5,127 nucleotides of DNA from Elusimicrobiota bacterium (GTDB lineage: Bacteria > Elusimicrobiota > Elusimicrobia > FEN-1173), in the NCBI GenBank assembly GCA_003158755.1, contig PMLF01000039.1:4313-9439 (forward strand), read 5' to 3'. The translations under genes and the position numbers were made by a program. Shown piece by piece: positions 1 to 5,127 of this stretch (positions are counted from its first letter, which is position 1; each line of letters starts with the position of its first letter). The notes under the pieces are model-generated. The model did no database searches and was not told where the DNA came from. It worked only from the letters and a program-made list of their open reading frames with translations.

Positions 1-1210
1 CGACGATCGCGTCGTCGATGACGACGCCCACCGACAACGTCAACGCCAGGAGCGTCATGTTGTCCAGGGTGAACCCCATGAGGTTCATGAGGGTGAAGGT
101 GGCGATGATGGACGTGGGGATCGCCACCGAGGCGATGATCGTGCTTCGGAAGTCCCCCATGAACAGGAGCACCGCGAGGCTGGCGAGCAATGCGCCCAGG
201 ACCAAGTGCTCCTTCACCGTGTCCACCGACGAGACGATGAACGCCGACTGGTCCCGGATGACCTCCGACGTCACCCCCGGAGGAAGCGAGGTCTTGAGCT
301 CGTCCAAGCGCTCTTTGACGGCCCGGATGACTTCGACCGTGTTCGTTCCCGACTGTTTCTGGACCACCAGGGAGACGGTCGATTTTCCGTCGAGTCGCGC
401 GAGCGTGCGGGCCTCTTCCTCGGTGTCTTCCACCCGGGCGACGTCGCGGATGCGGATCGGCACACCGTCTTTGTTGGCGACGACCAATTCATTGAACACC
501 TCGGGGGAGGGGACGCGGCCCAGGGTGCGGAGGACCAGCTCCCGGCGGTCCTGGTCCACGCGCCCGCCGGGCATTTCGATGTTCTGCTGCTGGAGCGCTT
601 GCTGCACCTGGTAAATGGAAATGCCGTAGGCCATCATCGCCGCCGGGTTGACGACCACGTGGATCTCCCGCTCCCGCCCGCCGACCATGGTGATCTTGCC
701 CACGCCCGAAACGGTTTCCAGCACTTCCTTAATCCGTTTTTTGGCGATTTCGGTGATCTCCCTCAGCGGATAGACGCCTTTGACCGCGATGGACATGACG
801 GGCATGGCGCCGGCGTCGAATTTTTGAACGATGGGAGGGTCCGTGCCTTCGGGCAGATCTTTGAGCACGCGGTTGACGGCGTCCCGCACTTCCTGGGCCG
901 CCACGTCGCTGTTTTTCTCAAGGACGAACTGGACCATGATCTGGCTGAACCCTTCGTAGCTCACCGAGTTCAACTGGTCGATTCCCGAGATCGTGTTGAT
1001 GGCTTCTTCGATGGGCTTGGTGACGGACGTTTCGATCTCCTCGGGGCTGGCGCCCGCGAGGGTCGTGTTGACCATGGCGAAGGGAAAATCCACGTTGGGG
1101 TAAAGGTCCAACCCCAGCCGCGCGTAGGAAAAGAGACCCAGCACCACGAGCGCTAAGACCATCATCGTGGTGAAGACGGGCCGCTTGATGCAGACGTCGA
1201 CGATCTTCAT
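1..1210 (-). CDS. RND-family efflux pump, inner-membrane subunit (N-terminal 403 residues, partial)
   Basis: Proton-driven inner-membrane pump of the RND superfamily (AcrB/MdtB-like, HAE-1 type), expected to work as a trimer with the adaptor and TolC-type channel encoded just upstream. I translated the frame from the ATG at 1210; it stays open to the window edge, 403 codons. Residues 1-10 (MKIVDVCIKR) and the following hydrophobic stretch to about 28 are the usual cytoplasmic start and TM1, followed by LDLYPNVDFP (35-44), a hallmark of this family. The periplasmic porter region spans about 45-330. TM2 to TM4 lie at about 334-403. The motif VIDDAIV (397-403) contains D399 and D400, matching the proton-relay aspartates of AcrB TM4 (D407/D408), so the pump looks energetically competent. 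The remaining ~600 residues lie outside the window. The start overlaps the adaptor stop as ATGA and has no good Shine-Dalgarno, so translation probably depends on coupling. Substrate cannot be read from the sequence; the aspartate pair and overall pattern favour organic compounds over heavy metals. Confidence 0.95.
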   Translation of the reverse strand, partial: MKIVDVCIKRPVFTTMMVLALVVLGLFSYARLGLDLYPNVDFPFAMVNTTLAGASPEEIETSVTKPIEEAINTISGIDQLNSVSYEGFSQIMVQFVLEKNSDVAAQEVRDAVNRVLKDLPEGTDPPIVQKFDAGAMPVMSIAVKGVYPLREITEIAKKRIKEVLETVSGVGKITMVGGREREIHVVVNPAAMMAYGISIYQVQQALQQQNIEMPGGRVDQDRRELVLRTLGRVPSPEVFNELVVANKDGVPIRIRDVARVEDTEEEARTLARLDGKSTVSLVVQKQSGTNTVEVIRAVKERLDELKTSLPPGVTSEVIRDQSAFIVSSVDTVKEHLVLGALLASLAVLLFMGDFRSTIIASVAIPTSIIATFTLMNLMGFTLDNMTLLALTLSVGVVIDDAIV

Positions 1211-2109
1211 TTCGGGACCGCGCCGCCTTCCGCCGCCAAGACATCGATGGGCGATCCGTCCTTGAGCGCGAAGAGGCCGAACGTCACGACTTGCTCCCCT
1301 ACAGAGACCCCCGACCGGATCTCGGCGTCTTCCGGGGTCCGAAGGCCGGTCTCCACCGGGCGGCGGACCGCCTTCCCGCCGACGACCACGAAGACCGCCG
1401 TCGTTCCATCCTCCTCCACCAAAGAGCCCACCGGCACGGCGAGGACGTTTTCTTTCCTATCCAAGATCACCGTCAGGTCCGCGAACATTCCCGATTTCAG
1501 GACCAGGCCGTCCGTCAATTTCGCCTCGATGGGGAAGCTCCTCGTCTGGGGATCCACGGCGGGGCTGACCTTCGTGACGCGACCCAAAAATTGGCGGTCC
1601 GGCGCCGCGGCCACGGAGGCCCGCACCGATTGTCCGACGGAGACGCGGCCCGCGTACCGTTCCGGAACGTCCGCCCGGGACAGGATTTCCGACGGATCGA
1701 TGACCAAGATCAGGGGAGTGTCGTCCTTCACTTTGGCTCCCCGGTCCAGGTAGGTCCGCGCCACCATTCCGTCGAAGGGCGACGACACCGGCGCGGGCTT
1801 GAACTCCACTCCCACCTCGTCCCGCTCCACCAGCGCGACGGTTTCGTCCTTCTTCACCCGCTCGCCTTCCTTGCGGGGATATTCCAAGAGTTTTCCCGGG
1901 ACCTTGGAGTAGAGTACCGCCTCGTCCTTGGCCTTGAGCGACCCCACCACGGAAAGGACATCTTCCAGGGTCTTCCGGGCCGCCGGCTGGACGCGCACGG
2001 GGAACGCCTCCAGGTTCGGACCTTCGGCTTTTTTTCGACGGCAGGCGGTCATCGTCGACGAAGCGACGAGCGCCGCGGCCAGGACCGCGACGGAAAGGAT
2101 CTTATTCAT
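1207..2109 (-). CDS. RND efflux periplasmic adaptor (membrane fusion protein), short hairpin-less lipoprotein
   Basis: Periplasmic adaptor linking the RND pump to the TolC-type channel. It is 300 residues, against about 370-400 for AcrA-type proteins. A signal sequence with a lipobox-like MTAC ends at Cys23, so it is probably a lipoprotein; the Met at -3 is less usual than Leu. Domains: first membrane-proximal strand about 35-60; first lipoyl half about 62-95; second lipoyl half starting at PVSSPFDGMV (107-116); beta-barrel about 138-215, including the conserved TKVSPAVDPQTRSFPIEA region (179-196) and LKSGMFADL (204-212); membrane-proximal domain about 216-295 (NVLAVPVGSL, 221-230). Only about a dozen residues (96-107) join the two lipoyl halves, where AcrA has a long coiled-coil hairpin, so that hairpin is absent. 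The start at 2109 is chosen because it opens the signal peptide, overlaps the upstream stop as ATGA and follows a strong ribosome site; an in-frame extension to 2367 only shadows the upstream gene. Downstream it overlaps the RND gene by ATGA. Confidence 0.93.
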   Translation of the reverse strand: MNKILSVAVLAAALVASSTMTACRRKKAEGPNLEAFPVRVQPAARKTLEDVLSVVGSLKAKDEAVLYSKVPGKLLEYPRKEGERVKKDETVALVERDEVGVEFKPAPVSSPFDGMVARTYLDRGAKVKDDTPLILVIDPSEILSRADVPERYAGRVSVGQSVRASVAAAPDRQFLGRVTKVSPAVDPQTRSFPIEAKLTDGLVLKSGMFADLTVILDRKENVLAVPVGSLVEEDGTTAVFVVVGGKAVRRPVETGLRTPEDAEIRSGVSVGEQVVTFGLFALKDGSPIDVLAAEGGAVPK

Positions 2110-3422
2110 GGTTTCATCTCCTCCAAAGGCATTCCCACGGCCCGCTCCAACGCGGCCTTGTCGGTCCAATAGTCGCTCAGCGCCTGGGCCTGCTGCAACC
2201 GGGCGCGGTTCAAGGCGAAGGTCGCGTCGTTTAACTCCAACTGTCCGGACTGGCCGGCGCCGTAACGAACCTCGACGGAAGTTAAAGCTTTCCTCGCCTC
2301 GTCCACGGACTCTCGCTGGACCCTTACGCGGTCGCGGGCCTCGTTCAGCGCCAGTCCTTTTTCCCACACCTCGCGGCGGATGTTCCGTTCGGTCTTCTCA
2401 GCTTCGAGGCGGGATTTTTCCCAGTCAAACCGAGACTGTTTCATTCTCTGAAAACTCTGGCCGCCTTGGAACAGGTTGAATCGGAGCAATAGCCCCGCGC
2501 TGATGCCGTCCGTTTGTTGTGAGCCGCCCAAACTATTGTCCGTCGCCTGGGCGCTCCACTGATAGGAACCGAAAGCGCCCAGGGAAGGCTGGAACTCCGC
2601 CCACGTCAGGCGGTACAAATCCCGGTACACGGCCATCGAGGCCCGCGCGGCGGCGATTTCCGGACGGCGGTCTAATGCGGTTTTTTCCAACGAGGGGATG
2701 TCCGGCGTCGCGGACGACGGCGGGTCGAAATCCCCGGCGATCGTCACCGGGCGATCCAAATCGATCCGCAGAAACGTTTTGAGGCTCAAAAGGACCGTGT
2801 CGCGGGTGTTGCGGGCGCTTATCATCAGCGTCTCGGCGTTGGCGGCTTCCACCTCCTGCCGCCGGAGGGCGAGGTCGCTGTCCACGCCTTTCCGGTATCT
2901 TTCCCGGATCGTCGCCAAATGGTCGTTGGCGTTGCGCAAATACTCCGACTGAATGTCGGCCACGCGCGATGACAGCAGGACCGCGAAATAGAGGCGCCGC
3001 GCCGCGAAGAGCGCTTCGTCCCGGGTCGCCGCCGAAAGGTCTTTTTGGAGGGACAAAGCGTCTTTCCCCAGGCGCATCGCCGTGGAGACTTTCCCTCCGG
3101 TGTACAGCGGCTGTTGCGCGGTCACGCCGGCGGCCCAGACGTTCGTCTCTCCGGAGGGATAACCTTGCCCGCCCAGGAAAACCTTGGGAATCCGGTAGTT
3201 CCGGGTGTATTGCCCGGTCAAATCGAGCGTGGGAAAAGCCGACCCCAGCGCTTCATGGTAGCGGCTGTCGAGGCGGGCCAGATCCAGCGCCGCCTGTGCG
3301 ACGTCGATGTTGTCGGCGACCGCCCGGGCGAGGATGTCCGGCAAAGTCAGCGTCACCGGCGGCTCCACCGCCCGGGAAAACCCCGCCCCGAAGACGAGCA
3401 AAAAGAAAAGCGCCCGCTTCAT
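2106..3422 (-). CDS. TolC-family outer-membrane efflux channel
   Basis: Outer-membrane factor that forms the trimeric exit duct of the tripartite pump. It is 438 residues, normal for the family. A Sec signal peptide (MKRALFFLLVFGAGFSRA, predicted cleavage after Ala18) is followed by two outer-membrane efflux protein repeats, about 25-225 and 240-430. The internal duplication shows in paired motifs: FPTLDLTGQY (63-72) with FQPSLGAFGSY (277-287), QPLYTGGK (104-111) with FNLFQGGQ (315-322), and RYRKGVDSDL (175-184) with RYGAGQSGQLELNDA (386-400). Long Ala/Arg/Glu-rich helices between them would form the periplasmic coiled-coil tunnel. The ATG at 3422 overlaps the regulator stop as ATGA and is preceded by GGGAG with a 7-base spacing. 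The 3' end overlaps the adaptor start as ATGA. Because the adaptor has no hairpin, this protein's periplasmic tip must make the contact in an unusual way. Confidence 0.95.
   Translation of the reverse strand: MKRALFFLLVFGAGFSRAVEPPVTLTLPDILARAVADNIDVAQAALDLARLDSRYHEALGSAFPTLDLTGQYTRNYRIPKVFLGGQGYPSGETNVWAAGVTAQQPLYTGGKVSTAMRLGKDALSLQKDLSAATRDEALFAARRLYFAVLLSSRVADIQSEYLRNANDHLATIRERYRKGVDSDLALRRQEVEAANAETLMISARNTRDTVLLSLKTFLRIDLDRPVTIAGDFDPPSSATPDIPSLEKTALDRRPEIAAARASMAVYRDLYRLTWAEFQPSLGAFGSYQWSAQATDNSLGGSQQTDGISAGLLLRFNLFQGGQSFQRMKQSRFDWEKSRLEAEKTERNIRREVWEKGLALNEARDRVRVQRESVDEARKALTSVEVRYGAGQSGQLELNDATFALNRARLQQAQALSDYWTDKAALERAVGMPLEEMKP
2118..2124 (-). promoter_or_regulatory. Ribosome binding site of the adaptor gene
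   Basis: GGAGGAG lies 8-10 bases before the ATG at 2109. It supports that start over the longer in-frame alternative at 2367. It sits inside the last codons of the TolC-type gene and is the best ribosome site in the operon. Confidence 0.75.
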
Positions 3423-4027
3423 GAGGGCGCTCCCAGTCCGCGGATAAACAAATCAAAAATTTGGTCCCGCATTTTCTCCGGCGTCCCCCGCTTGGGAAAG
3501 AAAGCCGTTTCCAGTTCGGTCATCCGGAGCAGGGAGACGAAGAATAAGGCTCCCCTCATCGGGTCGTGGGAACGGAGCGCCCCGGCTCGGACCCCCGCCC
3601 GCATCAAATCGGCGGTATTCCTCAAACTCTTCATAAAGTTCTCGCGGATGGACTTCGCCGCTTTCTTCCCGTACAAGTCCGGCTTGAGCAGGGAGATCGC
3701 CGCGAACAAGTCGTAATTGTCCCTCAGCCAGAGGATCTTGAATAGGATCAACCGTCGGAGGCGCTCGTGGAAATTCCCCGCCTCTTCCGGCGGAGGCTCC
3801 CGGCCCTCCAGCTCCAGGTGTTCGCGGGCCACCCGCTCCACCATCCCAAGGAGCAGGTCTTCCTTGTCTTTGAAATAGAGATACAACGTCCCCTTGGAGA
3901 CCTTGGCCCGGCGGGCCACGTCGTCCAACTGGATGTTGTGGTAGCCCCTCTCGGCCAGGGCCTCTTCGGCCGCGGCCAAGATTTGGGCTTTCCGTATTCC
4001 GGGTTCGTCGATTCGCGTTCGGGTCAT
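3419..4027 (-). CDS. TetR/AcrR-family transcriptional regulator, first gene of the efflux operon
   Basis: Ligand-responsive DNA-binding repressor, 202 residues, typical size. The N-terminal TetR domain covers about 11-60, with the helix-turn-helix in LDDVARRAKVSKGTLYLYF (34-52) followed by KDKEDLL (53-59), a very conserved family signature. The rest (about 70-195) is a variable all-helical ligand-binding and dimerisation domain, so the inducer cannot be predicted. Its stop codon overlaps the start of the TolC-type gene (ATGA), so it is transcribed with the pump genes rather than divergently from them, as acrR is from acrAB in E. coli. Start: the ATG at 4027 has an in-frame TGA 21 bases upstream with no ATG/GTG/TTG between, so it is the earliest possible start. 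There is no clear Shine-Dalgarno in front of it; the leader would be only about 20 bases. Autorepression through the palindrome at 4031-4048 is inferred from position. Confidence 0.95.
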   Translation of the reverse strand: MTRTRIDEPGIRKAQILAAAEEALAERGYHNIQLDDVARRAKVSKGTLYLYFKDKEDLLLGMVERVAREHLELEGREPPPEEAGNFHERLRRLILFKILWLRDNYDLFAAISLLKPDLYGKKAAKSIRENFMKSLRNTADLMRAGVRAGALRSHDPMRGALFFVSLLRMTELETAFFPKRGTPEKMRDQIFDLFIRGLGAPS

Positions 4028-4030
4028 AGG

Positions 4031-4048
4031 ATACTGACTATTCAGTCA
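4031..4048 (-). promoter_or_regulatory. Probable TetR-family operator (overlapping palindromes)
   Basis: On the minus strand the site reads TGACTGAATAGTCAGTAT. It contains ACTGA-ATAG-TCAGT (4046-4033), a perfect inverted repeat with 4-base spacer, and also TGACT-GAAT-AGTCA (4048-4035), a second perfect inverted repeat shifted by two bases. It lies between the -10 box and the regulator ATG, at the predicted transcription start, the place for a repressor to block initiation. From memory it resembles the B. subtilis FadR operator consensus (TGAATGAMTANTCATTCA) in centre and core; this similarity does not establish the ligand. Confidence 0.7.
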
Positions 4049-4054
4049 TTAGCA

Positions 4055-4083
4055 ATGATAGCAGGGGTCCGGGTTTTCGTCAA
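4055..4083 (-). promoter_or_regulatory. Sigma70-type promoter of the efflux operon
   Basis: On the minus strand, -35 TTGACG (4083-4078) and -10 TATCAT (4060-4055) are separated by exactly 17 bases. Each box matches the consensus at five and four positions respectively. Transcription would start near 4048, giving a leader of about 20 bases before the regulator ATG at 4027. It is the only promoter I see in the window and lies in the only non-coding gap (4028-4092). Confidence 0.7.
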
Positions 4084-4092
4084 TGCCCGGAT

Positions 4093-4839
4093 TCAGGAAG
4101 TGTCGGATTTTGACCCGCACGCGCATCCGGGGCGCCGCCGCAGGGGGCGCGTCCGGAAGGACATGTTTTTCACGTCGAGGAAAAGCATCCGGTTGGATAG
4201 GACATCTAAACCGAGGAGGATCTTGATGACTTCTGAGGCCATCAAGCACCCCACGGCTCCCGCGACGGGTCCCAGGATGCCGACTTCGGCGCTGGTCTTG
4301 ACGCACTCGGGGACCGGCGGTTCCGGAAAGGCACAGCGGTAACAGGCCGACCGCCCGGGCTGGACCGTCATCATCTGGCCTTCCCAGCGAAGAACCGCGC
4401 CGGACACCAATGGTATCCCCGCCCGTACGCAGGCGTCGTTGACGAAGTATCGCGTGTCGAAGTTGTCGGAGCAATCCGCCGCCAGGTCGTAATCCGCGAT
4501 GAAATCCGACGAGCCCTCCTGGAATCGGGGATGTTCGCGCACGGCCACGGACGGGTTTAGGGCTGATATCTTCTCCCGGGCGGAAACGGTTTTCGGCTTC
4601 CCCAGGTCCGGCGTGAAATGGAGGATTTGCCGGTGCAGGTTGGATAGCTCCACCGGATCTCCGTCGGCCAATCCTAGGGTTCCCACTCCGGCCGCCGCCA
4701 AGTAAAGCGCCGTCGCCGAGCCCAATCCTCCCGTTCCCACCAACAACACCTTGCCCCGGCGCAACGCCTCCTGTCCCTTCTCTCCAACCTCGGAAAGTCG
4801 CATCTGCCGGGTATAACGCTCGGCGTCCTGGTCGTTCAT
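4093..4839 (-). CDS. HesA/MoeB/ThiF-family adenylyltransferase (E1-like), stand-alone
   Basis: E1-like enzyme that would use ATP to adenylate the C-terminal Gly of a ubiquitin-like sulfur carrier (MoaD for molybdopterin, ThiS for thiamine, or another). It is 248 residues, matching stand-alone MoeB/ThiF with no rhodanese domain. Seen: RYTRQMRL (8-15), nucleotide loop GTGGLGS (35-41), DGDPVELSNLHRQ (59-71) with the conserved Asn and Arg that contact ATP, Lys83 in GKPK, DCSDN (122-126) with the catalytic-type Asp, SGAVLRWEGQ (146-155), and CYRC (166-169), the first half of a zinc site. Oddities: the second zinc pair is GCACG (Cys239, Cys241), CxC instead of CxxC; the Cys of MoeB CVEAG and ThiF is Ser183 (SAEVG), with the nearest Cys at 179. 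The start at 4839 overlaps the ATPase stop as ATGA and has GAGGG just upstream. No sulfur-carrier, thiamine or molybdenum-cofactor gene is visible nearby, so the exact pathway is undecided. Confidence 0.92.
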   Translation of the reverse strand: MNDQDAERYTRQMRLSEVGEKGQEALRRGKVLLVGTGGLGSATALYLAAAGVGTLGLADGDPVELSNLHRQILHFTPDLGKPKTVSAREKISALNPSVAVREHPRFQEGSSDFIADYDLAADCSDNFDTRYFVNDACVRAGIPLVSGAVLRWEGQMMTVQPGRSACYRCAFPEPPVPECVKTSAEVGILGPVAGAVGCLMASEVIKILLGLDVLSNRMLFLDVKNMSFRTRPLRRRPGCACGSKSDTS

Positions 4840-5127
4840 GAATCCCTCGGGGTGAAATCTCCCTTCGCCCAGCCATAAAATATTATTTTCATTCCTTCAG
4901 CCGCGGCGATGTAGAGGACGCAGATTCCGCCCATGGCGGCGTAGAAGCTCATCGGAAGCGGGACGAAGTTGAAGAGTTTGCCCAAAGGAGTGGACGGGAA
5001 GAGGAGAGTCAAGGCCACCACGCCCAGGGTCGTCAACGTCAAAGAACGGGACGGTCGGCTGCGGAGGAAAGGCCCCCGTGTGCGGACCACCAGAACGATC
5101 AAGGCGGCGGAGACGACGGATTCCACG
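4836..5127 (-). CDS. P-type cation-transporting ATPase, C-terminal end (partial)
   Basis: Last 97 or so residues of a P-type ATPase, membrane C-terminal domain; the catalytic and ATP-binding domains are beyond the right edge. The frame runs in from position 5127: the first readable codons give VESVVSAALIVLVVRTRGPF, and the leading GTG codon is internal Val rather than a start. Three hydrophobic segments are visible: VVSAALIVLVV; LTLTTLGVVALTLLFP; and FYAAMGGICVLYIAAAEGMKIIFY. The pattern ESVVS...RTR.PF..SRPSR...TPLG..F.PLP matches the end of magnesium-translocating (MgtA/MgtB) and related PacL-like pumps, but ion specificity needs the missing TM4-TM6 region. The protein ends with a short hydrophilic tail, GWAKGDFTPRDS. 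Its stop overlaps the start of the E1-like gene (ATGA), so both are probably on one transcript. Confidence 0.85.
   Translation of the reverse strand, partial: VESVVSAALIVLVVRTRGPFLRSRPSRSLTLTTLGVVALTLLFPSTPLGKLFNFVPLPMSFYAAMGGICVLYIAAAEGMKIIFYGWAKGDFTPRDS

Noticed and set aside
206..1156. 316-residue open frame on the plus strand
   Set aside because: It is antisense to the RND gene, whose conserved motifs are clear. The His/Asp/Arg-rich product is the usual shadow of G+C-rich coding DNA.
1291..2172. 293-residue open frame on the plus strand
   Set aside because: Antisense to the adaptor gene, with low-complexity Arg/His-rich translation and no recognisable domain.
2110..2367. 86-residue N-terminal extension of the adaptor
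   Set aside because: It overlaps the conserved 3' end of the TolC-type gene in another frame, is Arg-rich, and would bury the signal peptide that starts at 2109.
4066..4090. Possible terminator hairpin (TCCGGG...CCCGGA) after the E1-like gene
   Set aside because: The stem is only 6 bp with a 12-base loop and no T-run follows. It overlaps the -35 box and could be chance.
4049..4876. 275-residue minus-strand open frame overlapping the E1-like gene
   Set aside because: Gly/Arg/Pro-rich translation in a shifted frame, with no domain; the overlapping frame at 4093-4839 carries all MoeB/ThiF motifs.
5124..5126. GTG as start of a small 96-residue membrane protein
   Set aside because: The sequence aligns with the interior of P-type ATPase C-termini, so the GTG is an internal Val and the gene continues past the right edge.
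1..5127. CRISPR arrays, tRNA/rRNA genes, insertion sequences or attachment sites
   Set aside because: Nothing of these kinds is visible: no direct-repeat arrays, no transposase-like frames and no non-coding space beyond 65 bp.

Overview
This 5.1-kb window is almost entirely coding, with every supported gene on the minus strand. The order of transcription runs from high to low coordinates. The DNA is G+C-rich (roughly 60% by eye). An outer-membrane channel and a tripartite RND pump point to a diderm (Gram-negative-type) bacterium. I cannot assign a lineage from the sequence alone; the short, lipoprotein-type adaptor and tight gene packing do not decide it.

Right part (5127-4093): the C-terminal end of a P-type cation-transporting ATPase (three membrane segments, most like magnesium-translocating MgtA-type or PacL-type pumps). 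Its stop codon overlaps the start of a complete HesA/MoeB/ThiF-type adenylyltransferase gene. The two appear to be the tail of one transcription unit.

Junction (4092-4028): a 65-bp gap, the only non-coding stretch in the window. It holds a strong-looking sigma70-type promoter (TTGACG, 17-bp spacer, TATCAT) facing left. An 18-bp imperfect palindrome sits at the predicted start of transcription and is a likely TetR-family operator.

Left part (4027-1): a four-gene efflux operon consisting of a TetR-family regulator, a TolC-type outer-membrane factor, a short lipoprotein membrane-fusion (adaptor) protein, and an RND inner-membrane pump that runs off the left edge after 403 residues. Each junction is a 4-bp ATGA stop/start overlap. 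The likely logic is that the regulator, encoded first in the operon, represses its own promoter and so the pump. A ligand would release it and induce regulator and pump together.

Most notable points: the adaptor is only 300 residues and lacks the alpha-helical hairpin that usually bridges to TolC; the E1-like enzyme has an altered zinc-site spacing (CxxC...CxC) and Ser where ThiF has its Cys; and that enzyme is translationally coupled to a P-type ATPase rather than to cofactor-synthesis genes.
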